DNA from: CAWKDG01 sp963848355
GTDB lineage: Bacteria; Actinomycetota; Acidimicrobiia; Acidimicrobiales; UBA8190
Direction: 5' to 3'
Assembly (NCBI GenBank): GCA_963848355.1
Contig: CAWKDG010000012.1
Span: forward strand, 744,001 to 808,000
Length of the DNA stretch: 64,000 nucleotides
A program made the position numbers and the translations under genes. Of this stretch, positions 48,873 to 59,644 are shown in pieces. Position 1 is the first letter of the stretch. Each line of letters starts with the position of its first letter. The notes under the pieces are model-generated. The model worked only from the letters and a program-made list of their open reading frames with translations. It was not told the origin of the DNA and did no database searches.

Positions 48873-50930
48873 ATGGTAGGCCGACCGGTCGGCTCCGACA
48901 CCCTTCGACGGGGTTCGAGTCTTTCGTACATTCCGGCACTCGACGGGGTCCGGGCTGTGGCCATCATCATCGTCATGGGCTACCACGGCGGGGTCTTCTT
49001 TACCTCCGGCGGCTTCTACGGGGTCGACACGTTCTTCGCGCTGTCCGGCTTCCTGATCACGTCCCTGCTCATCACCGAATGGCAGGAGACGACGACGATC
49101 CGACTCGGAGTCTTCTGGGCCCGACGAGCGCGCCGCCTTCTTCCGGCCCTTCTCGTCATGGTGCTCGCCGTGGCCTTGTACGGCGCCTACCTCGTACCAT
49201 CGGGAACGTACTCCCATCTGCGATCGGACGGGATCGCCGCTCTCTTCTACTTCGCCAACTGGCATTTCATCGCCATCGGGTCCAATTACTTCGTCCAGAG
49301 CGGACCCAGCTCGCCATTGACCCACACGTGGTCGTTGGCGGTCGAAGAGCAGTTCTACCTGATCTGGCCGATGATCGTGCTCGGGGTTTTCAAGCTGTGG
49401 CGGAGCAAGCGTGTTCTTCTCGTCATCTGCGTCGTGGGAGCCCTGGCGTCGGCGATCGAGATGGCGGCCCTCTATTCGCCGGCGGACGTCAACCGCGTCT
49501 ACTACGGCACCGACACCCGGGCCCAGTCCCTTCTTGTCGGCGCCGCCCTCGCCGTCGCCCTGTCACTGTGGTCGGACCGTCGCCGACGAGCCACATCGTC
49601 CCCGAGCGACGAGGATCGTGGCCGTAGCCGATCCGAAGGCGACCCTGACTGGTACGTCCGCTCGACCTCGGGTCGTATCGTCATGCTGGCACTGGGTCTG
49701 GCCGGAGTGCTGGCCAGTGTCGTGCTGTGGACGAGGGTGTCCTCCAACGGCTCATTGGCTTATCGCGGCGGTTTTCTTTTGGCCGCCTCAGCCACATCAG
49801 CCGTTCTGCTCAGTGTGATCTGTTCCCCGCGCTCACTCCTGGCCAGGAGTCTCTCGTTCGCGCCTCTGCGCTATGTGGGGCGAATCTCCTATGGCCTGTA
49901 CCTGTGGCATTACCCGCTGTTCCTCTACCTCGACAACGCCCGGACCGGCCTCACCGGCTACCCGTTGTTCGCCGTGCGTGTCGCGGTCACGTCGGCCGTC
50001 GCCACTGCGTCCTTCTACCTCCTCGAACGCCCCATCCGACAAAGGACGTTCCTGCGGGGCCGGCGGGCGATTCTGGCGTCACCGGTGGCGATCGTCGCCG
50101 TGGTCGTCGCCCTGTTTGCCGCCACGGCCACCCCGGCCCTGGCGGCCAGGCGCACACCGCCGCCCAAGCCCGAAGGACAAGCAACGGTGTCCGCGAAAGC
50201 GCCGATCAAGGTGTTGTGGCTGGGTGACTCCACCGCCTTCAGCCTGGCCATCGGCCTCAGCGAACATCAAACTTCTTACGGCATTGCCTCGTACGACGGA
50301 GCCATCCTGGGCTGCGGCGTGACCAACGGTGCCGAGGCCCAGTTCAAGGGCGTCGACGCGCCCATGGCCACCGCGTGTGGAGACGGCCGCCCCGCCGGCC
50401 TCTGGCCACATCTCTGGCTGAACGACATTGCCCTCTACAAACCGAACGTCGTGATCATTCTGGCCGGACGGTGGGAGACCATGAATCGCACGTACGAGGG
50501 TCACTGGACCAATATCGAAGACCCTGCCTACGCCGCCTACGTCACGACGCAACTCGAGTACGCCGTCCAGTTGGCCGGTTCGGGTGGAGCACAGGTGATC
50601 ATGATGACGGCTCCCTGCTACGACTCCGGCGAACAGCCGAACGGCGACCCGTGGCCCGAAGATTCCCAGGCCCGACTGTCGATCTACAACCAACTGGTGC
50701 GACAAGTCACCGCGGCATCACCCGACGCCTCGCTGATCAACTTCAACGCCATGGCCTGCCCTGGTGGTCACTACCAGGAATTCATGGACGAGAAGCAGGT
50801 GCGCGAGGCGGACGGGATCCACTTCACCTTGGGCGGCGGCGATGTCTTCGCATCGGAGATCTGGCCCGTCGTCGTCGCCCTGGCGAACCGGAAGCTCACT
50901 CTGGCCCATGACCATTGGCTATCGCACTGA
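48873..50930 (+). CDS. OafA/YrhL-type acyltransferase with SGNH domain
   Basis: This enzyme O-acylates surface sugars. The N-terminal acyltransferase-3 domain (about 19-390) has ten or so membrane helices, the catalytic-type His38 in VMGYHGGVFF, SGFLITSLLI, and the RRARRLLPAL motif. The C-terminal SGNH domain (about 430-680) has LGDST with the nucleophile Ser, ILAGRWE, and the ADGIHF Asp-His pair. It opens a glycan cluster and probably O-acetylates the product. Confidence 0.9.
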   Translation: MVGRPVGSDTLRRGSSLSYIPALDGVRAVAIIIVMGYHGGVFFTSGGFYGVDTFFALSGFLITSLLITEWQETTTIRLGVFWARRARRLLPALLVMVLAVALYGAYLVPSGTYSHLRSDGIAALFYFANWHFIAIGSNYFVQSGPSSPLTHTWSLAVEEQFYLIWPMIVLGVFKLWRSKRVLLVICVVGALASAIEMAALYSPADVNRVYYGTDTRAQSLLVGAALAVALSLWSDRRRRATSSPSDEDRGRSRSEGDPDWYVRSTSGRIVMLALGLAGVLASVVLWTRVSSNGSLAYRGGFLLAASATSAVLLSVICSPRSLLARSLSFAPLRYVGRISYGLYLWHYPLFLYLDNARTGLTGYPLFAVRVAVTSAVATASFYLLERPIRQRTFLRGRRAILASPVAIVAVVVALFAATATPALAARRTPPPKPEGQATVSAKAPIKVLWLGDSTAFSLAIGLSEHQTSYGIASYDGAILGCGVTNGAEAQFKGVDAPMATACGDGRPAGLWPHLWLNDIALYKPNVVIILAGRWETMNRTYEGHWTNIEDPAYAAYVTTQLEYAVQLAGSGGAQVIMMTAPCYDSGEQPNGDPWPEDSQARLSIYNQLVRQVTAASPDASLINFNAMACPGGHYQEFMDEKQVREADGIHFTLGGGDVFASEIWPVVVALANRKLTLAHDHWLSH

Positions 50931-51022
50931 GCTTTTGTCACCGGGTGTGGTGACGGGCCTGTCGCGCTGGGTGGAGCCGGAGGTGTCTCAAGCACGTCGC
51001 CCATCGTGCCGACAACGAACGG

Positions 51023-52138
51023 GTGAAAGACCGCCCTGACGTCGTCGTCAGCTGGCTCCAGAACGACTACGGCCAACTCGGGCGGGCGGCTGAATCCGTG
51101 GCCCACGCCCTCCAGTCCAGCGGACTGGCCCGTCAGGTGGCGTACGTCGAGCCCAACGTGGCCGGCGAGGGCCCACCGACGCTCGACGCCAGCAACATCC
51201 GCGGCCTCCATGTCTATGCCCGGCGGGGAGCCGAGGTGCCGGCCGACGCCGTGGCCGAGGCCGTCATCTCGACATCGCACCTGCGCGATCCGATCCTTCT
51301 GAACTTCGGGGTGGCCGAGACCAATTGGTGGTTCCACCATGCCTTCGCACCTCGCTGTGGCACGACCGCTCTGGTGACCCACGACCTCCTGCACCTCTGG
51401 CCGGGCATGGACCTGGCCACGTCGGACCGGTTGGCCCGGATCCGCAGGCTCCTCATCCGCAGTTCCGAGACCGTGATCGGGCTCTCCGAGGGCGCCATCG
51501 CCGACGTCGCCGAGGCGACCTACGTGGGGCACGGGTGCGACAGCGGTCTCGAGAGCGACGCCGTCGACACCCTGGCCGAACCGGACGACCTGGCCTCCAT
51601 TCCTCATCCCCGGGCGCTGTACTTCGGGGCCCTGTCGGTGCGCATCGATGCGGCGGCCATCGAAGCCCTGGCGTCGTCCGGCGTCCACGTCGTCCTCGTG
51701 GGCTTCGCCCCGGCGCCGGCCGTCGCCGAGCTGATCCGCACACACCACCACGTCCACTTCCTCGGCTCCCGACCTCCCGAGATGTCTCCCGCCTATCTCC
51801 GGCACTGCGAGATCGGGATCGTGCCCCACACCGACGAACCCTTCACATGGTCGATGGAGCCGCACAAGGTCTACAACTACGCCTGCGCCGGCCTGCGCTC
51901 GGTCCTGCTGAACTGCGCGTGCCCCCCCGCTCTGCGCGACGTCGCCGTCTCCACCACCAACGTCTCCGATTTCGTGGAGGCGAGCAGACAGGTTCTGGTG
52001 ACCGGTCGTCTCGATCTCGAGCAGCGATCCTCCGCCCGCAGCTTCACCTGGACCTCCGTGGGCGCGCGCATCCTGGCCGCCGTCGACGAAGGAGCCGCCG
52101 CAGGAATGGAGCGCACAAAGGCGCTGACCGCCGTCTGA
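51023..52138 (+). CDS. Glycosyltransferase, GT4-like
   Basis: The 371-residue protein has the two-domain layout of a GT-B enzyme. The C-terminal half has a nucleotide-sugar-binding pattern (YFGALSVRIDAAAIEAL, VVLVGFAPAP, VHFLGSRPPEM, and GIVPHTDEPFTWSMEPHKVY). It builds the local polysaccharide or filament glycan; donor and acceptor are unknown. Its stop overlaps the ATG of the next gene (TGATG), so both are coupled. Confidence 0.75.
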   Translation: MKDRPDVVVSWLQNDYGQLGRAAESVAHALQSSGLARQVAYVEPNVAGEGPPTLDASNIRGLHVYARRGAEVPADAVAEAVISTSHLRDPILLNFGVAETNWWFHHAFAPRCGTTALVTHDLLHLWPGMDLATSDRLARIRRLLIRSSETVIGLSEGAIADVAEATYVGHGCDSGLESDAVDTLAEPDDLASIPHPRALYFGALSVRIDAAAIEALASSGVHVVLVGFAPAPAVAELIRTHHHVHFLGSRPPEMSPAYLRHCEIGIVPHTDEPFTWSMEPHKVYNYACAGLRSVLLNCACPPALRDVAVSTTNVSDFVEASRQVLVTGRLDLEQRSSARSFTWTSVGARILAAVDEGAAAGMERTKALTAV

Positions 52139-54754
52139 TGCGACCGCTGTCGGTCTGCCTGGTCGCCCACACGTTCTCCCCCTTCGACACCGGCGGCGTC
52201 GAGACCTACGTCGCCGACCTGGCCAGGGAACTGGATGGGAGGGGCCACCGGGTCGTCGTCTTCCATCCTTTCGCGTCACCCCACCTTCCCGACGCCGCCG
52301 TCGAAGACGTCGACGTCGACGGCGTCCACGTGATCCGGATCAACCGCCCCCGGCTCCTCCCCCACCAGGAGTTCGGCGACCCGCAGGTCGAACGCGTCCT
52401 GCGCCGTGTCCTCTGGGACGAGCAGGTGGACGTCGTCCACTTCCACCACCTCACCCGGGGACTGTCGGTGTCGTTGCTCGAACAGGCGTGGCTGGCCGGA
52501 CCGAGGGTCGTCCTCACCCTCCACGACGCCTGGGTGACCTGTCCGAGGGCCAAGGAGATCCGCTCCGACGGATCGCCCTGCCCGGGGGCGGTGTCCGCGC
52601 ACACCTGTGCGAGCTGCCTGGCCGGCGCGGCGTTGCCGACCCCCTCGGCTCAGGAGTCCTGGGTGGCGGCCCGGTCCACCCTGATGGCTCGGGCACTGCA
52701 CTTCTGCGACCTCATCACCTCTCCGTCCCGGTACCAGGCGAGCTTCGTCGGGCAGTCCCCGTGGATCTCGCAGGAGGTCATGGCGCGACCCTCGGGCGTC
52801 TCCACCCCGGTGCGACTGTCCCCGCCTCCGTCGAAGAGCAAGGATCCGCTGCGCGTCGGGGTCGTGGCCAACTTCGTCTCCACCACCGACGGACACGACT
52901 TCAAAGGGGCCGGCGATCTCGACGCCGCGCTCGAGACTGCTCGGACCGCAGGGGTACGTCCTGACCGTGCACGGGGTCGCCGATGACGCGGCGCGCCGGC
53001 TGTTCTCCACCAACCCGAGGATCCGTTGGGCCGGTCCCTTCCCCCCGGCCGACCTTCTCGGGATCCTGGACGTGCTCGACTACCTTCTGCTGCCTTCGAA
53101 GGTCGAGAACTACCCCACCGTCGTGCGCGAGGCCTTCGCCCGGAAGGTCCCCGTCATCTGCTCCGACGCCGGTGGCCTCACCGAGATCGTCACCGACGGC
53201 CACGACGGGCTGGTCTACCCGGCCGGTGATCCGGCCGCCCTCGCGTCGCTGCTCTCCAGGGTGGAGAAGGACAGGACACTGCAGGCACGGCTGGCCACCA
53301 ACATCGCCGCCCCTCTCTCCATGACCGAAGACGCGGCGCGTTGGGAACAGACCTACGCGGCGATGTGCTCGGACGCCCCCTCGGGGTCGCGGCTCTCCCT
53401 GAGCGTGGTGATCGCCACCTACAACCGCCCGAAAGAGCTCCGCCGTTGCCTGGAGGGTCTGACCCGCCAGTCGCTGCCGCCAGATCGCTTCGAGGTGATC
53501 GTGGTGGACGACTGCTCGGCCGAGCCGGTGGACGGCATCGTCTCCGACGTCGCCGGTGCCTTCGACGTCCGGCTCCTGCGCAAGGAGGTCAACGAAGGCC
53601 TCGGAGAGGCCCGCCGCAGCGGCGTCGAGGTCGCCACCGGCGACGTGGTCCTCTTCGTCGACGATGACGACGTCGCCGGGCCCGACTGCCTGGCGGCGCA
53701 TCTGTCAGCCCATGCGGAGCACCCCGGAAAGGCCGACGCCGTGGTCGGCTTCACCGCCGTGCACCCTGACGTCGAGGTGGGCACCGCCATGTACTTCGCC
53801 CTCATCGGCGGGCAACGTCTGTTCTCCTATCCCGCCCTGACCGAGGGGGAGGTCCCGTGGCATTGCGGCTGGGGTGGACGCACCTCCTACAAGACCCCGC
53901 TCCTGCGGCGCCTTCCCCCCCGGGGCCGCTGGCTCGAGGACACGGACCTGAACAGTCGCTTGCGTTCGGCCGGACTCAGGGTCTGGTACACCCGCCGGGC
54001 CGTCCACCACCTGACCCACGAACTGAGCATCTCGCAGTTGCGGGCCCGTGCCCGCGCTCTGGGAGCGGCCGCCACCGAGGTGGTGGCCCAGTCGACGGAG
54101 CCAGACCTGGCGGCTCTCCTCGGTGTGGCCGAGGCGGAGCAGCGCCTGCCCCGTCAAGCCGCCGAGGTCCGCTCCATCGAGGCCGTGGCCGACGAGCTGG
54201 CCACCCATCCGCTCGGTGCCCTCCGGGCGTCGACGGTGATGCTGAACGGTCAGCCGTCCACGGCCGACCAGGCCCTGTGGGCGTGCCTCAACAGCTTCCT
54301 CACCTACGAGACTCTTCTTGGCCACCTGGTACGGGCCCGCCGGGGCGCGGGCGCGTCGGTTACCTACTTCTCCGCTCTTCCCGACTGGCACTCGCCCACC
54401 GGCCTGGTCGATCTGGTCACGACCTATCGCGAGGCCTTCGATGCCGGCGACCCGGTCCAGCTCGTCCTGTGGGCGCCGCAGGACTCCATCTCCGGCGAAG
54501 CCGCCACCGGGCGGCTCGAGGCCGTGCTCACCGGAATGGGAACAACAGCGACGCCGCCGGCGGGGATCCAGGTGGCGCCCGTCCCCGACATGTCGGCCGT
54601 CGCCCACGCCGGGAGCCTGAGTGCCCTGGTGTGGATCGGCGATCCGGGGTTGGGCGACGCCGCACCGCTCGTTCTGCGTCCCCCCGTCACGGCCCGGGAG
54701 ATGCGACAGCTGAGCGGTCTGCCGCCACGGGCCGGCCTGATGGCCCTGCACTGA
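52138..54754 (+). CDS. Fused glycosyltransferase: GT4 plus GT2, one apparent frameshift
   Basis: The N-terminal part is a GT4 enzyme: VAHTFSPFDTGGVETYVADL, VHFHHLTRG, a Cys-rich loop with CPRAKE, CPG and CASC, and SPSRYQ. After a frame change at about 52930-52960 the GT4 domain continues (VHGVADDAARRLF, PSKVENYPTVVREAFA, DGHDGLVYPAGD). A GT2 domain follows (SVVIATYNRPKELRRCLEGL, VDDCSAEP, FVDDDDVAG), then a C-terminal region of about 200 residues. The total length is one base over a whole number of codons, consistent with a single-base error. Confidence 0.85.
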
Positions 54755-54770
54755 GCGCGGTCTGTCCCGC

Positions 54771-55628
54771 TCAGGCGAAACGGAACGAGAGGCTGTCGGC
54801 TACGTCGCGGAATCCGATCCGGCAGTAGACGCCGAGCGAGCCCGGACTGTCGAGGTCGGTGAAGAGCACACAGTGTCCGGCCCCGAGCTCGCTGCTCTTC
54901 ACCGTGAGTGCCCGCACGCACGCTTCGGCGTACCCGTTCCGGCGCTCCCCGGGAGGGGTGTAGACGGAGGAGATCCGAGCCACTCCCGCCACGGGAAGCG
55001 AGAGGGCGGCCATGCTCACCGGCCCACCCTGGTCCCACAGCCACAGCGTTCCCCGCCTCAGCTGACGGTCGACCCAGCCGGCCGGGTCCGTACCGTAGGC
55101 GTTGGTGTCGGCGATGAGCCCGGCCGACCACTCGAGGAGGAGTGGCCTATCGGACACCGTGGCGGGGCGAAGGGCCTCGAACGGAGAGCCGGGCGGTGTG
55201 GACAGCTCGAGGACGTGGAGCCGTTGGGCCCCATTCGGAACCGCGGGAGCGGCGGTCGCCGCGCCCCAGAGCGCGGCGAAACGAGCCGCACTGGTGGGCT
55301 GGGCCGTCACCGCACCGAGATCCGGCTGGGCGACTCTCACCGCTTCGACCAGCGCCTCGATGGAGGGGGTGTCCATGGTCGTCATCTGGAGGGGGTACGT
55401 CCGCGGGGTCTGCACGGCCACGCCGGTCACGTGCGAGTGGTTGTGTACCCACCAGCACGATCCCTCCGTCTCCGGTTCGGCGCCGACGCCCACCAGGGAG
55501 AGCACCACGTTGTTCATGACGGGTTCCCGGGTCAGGAAGCCCAACACCTCGGCCGGCACCGACGACGGATGGCAGCTCCCCACGACCCGCGCCTCGGGGC
55601 GCCGACGCGGCGGCGCAGCCGTGGTCAC
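54771..55628 (-). CDS. GNAT-family N-acetyltransferase (FR47-like)
   Basis: The 285-residue protein has a C-terminal GNAT domain (about 170-285) with ARISSVYTPPGERRNGYAEA (the acetyl-CoA loop R/Q-x-x-G-x-A form) and a final GVYCRIGFRDVADS. The N-terminal part resembles FR47-type proteins. GTG start overlaps the upstream gene's stop. With FdtA and FdtB nearby it could N-acetylate an aminosugar; this is inference, as FdtC is usually of another fold. Confidence 0.8.
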   Translation of the reverse strand: MTTAAPPRRRPEARVVGSCHPSSVPAEVLGFLTREPVMNNVVLSLVGVGAEPETEGSCWWVHNHSHVTGVAVQTPRTYPLQMTTMDTPSIEALVEAVRVAQPDLGAVTAQPTSAARFAALWGAATAAPAVPNGAQRLHVLELSTPPGSPFEALRPATVSDRPLLLEWSAGLIADTNAYGTDPAGWVDRQLRRGTLWLWDQGGPVSMAALSLPVAGVARISSVYTPPGERRNGYAEACVRALTVKSSELGAGHCVLFTDLDSPGSLGVYCRIGFRDVADSLSFRFA

Positions 55629-56587
55629 GGCGCCCGCCAGCGGTAGTTGGGCCGGATTTCGGGAACTCCGAGCACACTGCGCTTGAACTGCATCAGCCCC
55701 AGGTTGGCGGGCCCGTCCTCGCTGGCCCGGCCCAGGTCCAACAGACGGGCCCCAGACTGCGCACACCACACGGTGAGATGCGCGGCCAGAAGGTTCATGG
55801 GCGACCGTCGCAGATTGTGGTGTGCGTCGCCCCAGCTGACCAGGAGCACCACGTCCGGCAGGACGCGATAGACGAGGGCCGCCGCGGACGGAGAACCGTC
55901 CACGCGCAGCACCATCATGTCGATGCGATCGGGGAAGACGTCCTTCAGCTTCATCAGGTAGTCGAAGCCGATACTCATCCTCCGGTCCTTGACCCGGCGG
56001 TTCTCGGCCAGGATCTCGTAGCCCAACCTCCACTCCGGCTCGTCGTCGCCGGCGCTGTGCGAGAACTCCGAGGCGAGGGACAGGACCTGGCGCAGCTTGG
56101 TGCGCTGGCCGCTGGCCAGCGCCTGCTCGTACGAGGACATGGTCCCGAGACCGCCGAGTTCGATCGAGTAGGAGAGGTCGCACACCTCGAGGGAGAACCC
56201 GAGGTTCACCATGCCGTACTGCACGACGTGCTCCGCTGGTCCGTAGGACAGAGGACGGCTCCTGACCAGGATGTCGGTGACCCCTTCCGAGCGGGCACGC
56301 TCTACGCCACCCGACAAGAAGGCGAGGACAGCGTCGGCGGGCGGGTCGCCGATGACGTCGGGCCCTGCGAAAGGGGCGTGGAATCCGCACTCCAGGGTGG
56401 TATCGCGGCGCACGCACACCCAGGAGCCCACCGGTACCCGGCCCTCCAGGTGTTCGTAGCGCCATGCTGCGAGTCCGGGACCGACGACCGTGGCCAGGTA
56501 GGCGGCGTCATTGAACATCAGCTCCGGGGCCGCCGGACCGTCGTCGCAACGTGCGGTCGAGTCCGGCCGGGCGAGGGTCACAGCCAC
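55625..56587 (-). CDS. GNAT/FemAB-like acyltransferase
   Basis: The 320-residue product has a GNAT-like double domain typical of the CelD/FemAB group: a C-terminal module with RRVKDRRMSIGFDYLMKLKD, VLRVDGSPSAAALVYRVLPD and AHHNLRRSPMNLLAAHLTVW. These proteins transfer acyl or aminoacyl groups to sugars or peptides. It overlaps the preceding glycosyltransferase and the following GNAT gene. The exact substrate is unknown. Confidence 0.72.
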   Translation of the reverse strand: MAVTLARPDSTARCDDGPAAPELMFNDAAYLATVVGPGLAAWRYEHLEGRVPVGSWVCVRRDTTLECGFHAPFAGPDVIGDPPADAVLAFLSGGVERARSEGVTDILVRSRPLSYGPAEHVVQYGMVNLGFSLEVCDLSYSIELGGLGTMSSYEQALASGQRTKLRQVLSLASEFSHSAGDDEPEWRLGYEILAENRRVKDRRMSIGFDYLMKLKDVFPDRIDMMVLRVDGSPSAAALVYRVLPDVVLLVSWGDAHHNLRRSPMNLLAAHLTVWCAQSGARLLDLGRASEDGPANLGLMQFKRSVLGVPEIRPNYRWRAP

Positions 56588-58509
56588 TTGATCACCTCGC
56601 CGGGAAGGCTCTCAGCCACGTCGGACACCGCCGTGACGACCATCGTGGGACCGCCCTGGGCCAGAAAGCCCGGCACCCCGGCGGGCTCCCCGCACGTGCG
56701 GAGCTGGAGAGCGGCCATGAGCCGCGGGCCGGGAATCGCCTCGGTGGTGGTGAAGAGGGCGCGGGGCCGCGAGCAGCGGGCGGCGGCGTCAGCCCAGATC
56801 CGCCCTCGGGGTTGATCAGGGTCGGCCACGACACCGACCGTGATGCGGGGGTCGACCGCCGGCATGTAGGGACCCACTTCCCCGGTGGCGTCGACGAGGA
56901 GCACCTCCAGGTCGGGTTGCCAATCGAGGAGGACGAGGCAACGCACGAGCGCCGGCCCGAGATCGTCGGCGTCGGCGAGCAGCGCGACCATGGCGCACTG
57001 CGGATCCTGGGGCGTCGGGGCGGGGACCTGGGCCAGGCCGTCGAGGCGCAGTCCCCGATCAGCCAGGTGCTGGGCCAGATGGAGCTCGGCCGACCCGGCG
57101 GGATGGCACCCGTCGTACAGATCGACGAGCTCGCGGTCCTCCCGGTCGCAGCGCGACAGCAGCGGAGGGCAGACAACGGCTGACCCCGCGGTGACGGCAG
57201 CGTAGGTGTCGCTGATGCGTTGCGCAAGGCCGCCGGAGCCGTGCACGTCACGGACGCGCGACGAGATCGGCCGGACCAGGTCCTCCCTCCGGTCCGGATC
57301 GTCGACCAGATCCAGGACGGTGCTGATCCAGGCGTCGTGGTCAGGAGCCCGGAGTATCTCCGCCCCGAACGCGTCGTATCCGAGAGCCGATCCGCCGTCG
57401 CCCAGAGCCACAGGGACGGCACCGAGCTGCACGGCCTCGAGCAGAGAGGTGCCCGACGAGAGCGGGAAGGGGTCGAGATAGATGTCGGTCGTCTCCAGCC
57501 ACATCTGCGGGTCTTCGAGGACTCCGAGCACGTGCACCCGTCCGGGATGCTGTCGGGCCAGGGTCGCCCAGACCGTCTCCTGCGGAGCGGGGCCGATGGC
57601 CACCAGGTGACACGAGGGTCTCTCGGAGAGGATCCTGGACACCAGATCGCAAAAGCCCTTGCCGGCGGGCGCACCGGCGAACTTCCGGGAGCTGGCCATG
57701 GTGAGGAGAACGACCGAGTCCTCGGGCAGGCCGGCGTGCACCTTCGCCGCGCCGCCACTCCTCACCCGGTCCACGTCGTCGATGGGAATGGGGAACGTCA
57801 AGTTGCGATCACCGCTGACGCCGCGGCGCCGTGAGCTCGTGCCGACGGCCGACGGTCGCAGGTTGAGCAGGCCGTCGGCGAAACCGGCACCGAGGAAGAA
57901 CCGGTGGTCGGCCTGGTTGACCATGAGCGACGGGGGCCGACGCGACGCGTCGGCACACGCCGTGAGGGCCACCGTGTCGTGCTCGGCCACGTTCATCACG
58001 ACAAAGGCGGCGCCCGCGAGATGGCGGTGCACCTCCCGCACGGCGTCGCTCGCAGCTCCCGATGCCAGGACGACGACCCGGCCGCGCGCAGCGGTCAGAA
58101 GCTGTTCGGGAACCGGCTCTTCGGCCTGGTCGGTGAGCACGACCAGGTGCTCGTGGTCGGTGTCGGCCATGATCCACCGCCACGTCAATCTGGTGTGGCC
58201 ACCCGTCCTGAACGCCCGGGTAAGCAGATGCACGACCGGACCGGAAGGGTCCACCGACGAGGGACCGAGGATCATTGCGCTGATCCGGGCCAGGGCCGAC
58301 TCGAGACGCCCACTGTCGTAGATCCCGGGATGGTTCTCGACGGCCCAGCACACGGCGGCACTGGAGACGAGGAGAGCGCTGTCGGTCTCGCCCCGGCCCA
58401 CCAGCTCCTCGGTGAGTTCCTCCAACAACCCGAGGACACTGCGGTTCGTGAGCACCTCGGCCCGGTACGCCAGGTCCTCGGGGAGCATGGCCAGGATCGG
58501 ATCGGTCAT
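56578..58509 (-). CDS. Large glycosyltransferase with GT-B domain
   Basis: The 643-residue protein has an N-terminal region with helical repeats, and a GT-B-type domain from about 220 to 500. Seen there are VVLLTMASSRKFAGAPAGKG, HLVAIGPAPQETVW, HVLGVLEDPQMWLETTDIYL, and DPFPLSSGTSLLEAVQLGAV, the layout of protein O-glycosyltransferases of the SPINDLY/OGT type. The C-terminal part of 140 residues is unrelated. OGT-like features next to flagellin make a protein target possible. The ATG at 58509 is 1 bp before the aminotransferase stop. Confidence 0.75.
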   Translation of the reverse strand: MTDPILAMLPEDLAYRAEVLTNRSVLGLLEELTEELVGRGETDSALLVSSAAVCWAVENHPGIYDSGRLESALARISAMILGPSSVDPSGPVVHLLTRAFRTGGHTRLTWRWIMADTDHEHLVVLTDQAEEPVPEQLLTAARGRVVVLASGAASDAVREVHRHLAGAAFVVMNVAEHDTVALTACADASRRPPSLMVNQADHRFFLGAGFADGLLNLRPSAVGTSSRRRGVSGDRNLTFPIPIDDVDRVRSGGAAKVHAGLPEDSVVLLTMASSRKFAGAPAGKGFCDLVSRILSERPSCHLVAIGPAPQETVWATLARQHPGRVHVLGVLEDPQMWLETTDIYLDPFPLSSGTSLLEAVQLGAVPVALGDGGSALGYDAFGAEILRAPDHDAWISTVLDLVDDPDRREDLVRPISSRVRDVHGSGGLAQRISDTYAAVTAGSAVVCPPLLSRCDREDRELVDLYDGCHPAGSAELHLAQHLADRGLRLDGLAQVPAPTPQDPQCAMVALLADADDLGPALVRCLVLLDWQPDLEVLLVDATGEVGPYMPAVDPRITVGVVADPDQPRGRIWADAAARCSRPRALFTTTEAIPGPRLMAALQLRTCGEPAGVPGFLAQGGPTMVVTAVSDVAESLPGEVIKWL

Positions 58510-58510
58510 C

Positions 58511-59644
58511 TCAGGCTCCGACCGGCCCGCCGTCGGCGAAGCCGTTGACGGCATCGATGACCATCTCGACCTCCTCCCTGTGCATGTGCGGATGCAGCGG
58601 CAGGCTCAGGATCTCCCGGTGCAGCCTCTCCGATACGGGGAAGGTCGCTCCGGCCACTGCCGTCCCCCGGTAAGCGCTCTGCCGGTGCGGGGGAATCGGA
58701 TAGTGGACGAGGGTCGTCACCCCCCGGTCGGCGAGGTGTTTCTGCAGGCGATCGCGATCCGGGCTCCGGACGACGAAGAGGTGCCAGACCGGCACCGTGT
58801 CCGCCGGGACGCGGGGCAGGGTCACGACCGTCGGGTCGATGGCAGCCAGGTAGCGCTCGGCGATCCGGCGCCTCCTCTCGTTCCAGTCGTCGAGGTGGGC
58901 GAGCTTCGCCCCGAGGACGGCGGCCTGGAGCTCGTCGAGGCGCGAATTGGTCCCGATCTCCTCGTGGACGTTCTTGACGGCGCTGCCGTAGTTGCGCAAG
59001 AGCCGAAGGTGTTCGGCCACGTCACGACGCCGGGTCGTCACCGCCCCGCCGTCGCCGAGGGCGCCCAGGTTCTTGCTCGGGTAGAAGCTCCACGCCGTGG
59101 CGTCGGGTTGGAGGCCCCAGGGTTCCCAGCGGACACCGTGGGCCTGGGCGCCGTCGATGACGAGGGGGAGCCCATGGCGCCGGGCGACGGCGGACAGACC
59201 GACCAAGTCGACCGCCTGCCCGTAGAGGTGGACGGGAAGGATGGCGGCGGTCTTGGGGGTGACCATCTCGTCCACCCGCTCGGCGTCGAGCAGATACGTC
59301 GACGGCTCGGGCTCCACCGGCACTACGGCGGCGCCGATGTTGGTGACGGCCAACCAGGTGGCGATGTACGTGTTGCTCGGGACGATCACCTCGTCGCCCG
59401 GGTTCACCCCCACGGCGCGCAAGGCCAGCTCGATGGCCGACAGGCCCGTCCCCACCCCCACGCAGTCGGTGGAGTCGGTGTAGCGGGCCCACGCCGCCTC
59501 GAACGACTCCACCTCGGGTCCGAGGACGTAGACACCCCTGTCGAGGACCCGCGCCATGGCGGTGTCGAGGTCGGCGCGGATCTCCTCGGTGGGCGCCCGC
59601 AGGTCCAGGAAGGGGACCCTGACGGCGCCGGTCGTCGTCGTCAC
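58511..59644 (-). CDS. DegT/DnrJ/EryC1 sugar aminotransferase, FdtB-like
   Basis: This PLP enzyme should aminate a 3-keto sugar nucleotide. The 377-residue protein has VPFLDLRAPTEEI, the cofactor Asp164 in VIDGAQAHG, and the PLP Lys191 in WSFYPSKNLGALGDGGAVTT, plus NSRLDELQAAVLGAKL. It overlaps the ketoisomerase upstream by 4 bp; this pairing is that of FdtA-FdtB, which make dTDP-3-amino-3,6-dideoxy-galactose, or of QdtA-QdtB for the glucose isomer. Confidence 0.9.
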   Translation of the reverse strand: MTTTTGAVRVPFLDLRAPTEEIRADLDTAMARVLDRGVYVLGPEVESFEAAWARYTDSTDCVGVGTGLSAIELALRAVGVNPGDEVIVPSNTYIATWLAVTNIGAAVVPVEPEPSTYLLDAERVDEMVTPKTAAILPVHLYGQAVDLVGLSAVARRHGLPLVIDGAQAHGVRWEPWGLQPDATAWSFYPSKNLGALGDGGAVTTRRRDVAEHLRLLRNYGSAVKNVHEEIGTNSRLDELQAAVLGAKLAHLDDWNERRRRIAERYLAAIDPTVVTLPRVPADTVPVWHLFVVRSPDRDRLQKHLADRGVTTLVHYPIPPHRQSAYRGTAVAGATFPVSERLHREILSLPLHPHMHREEVEMVIDAVNGFADGGPVGA

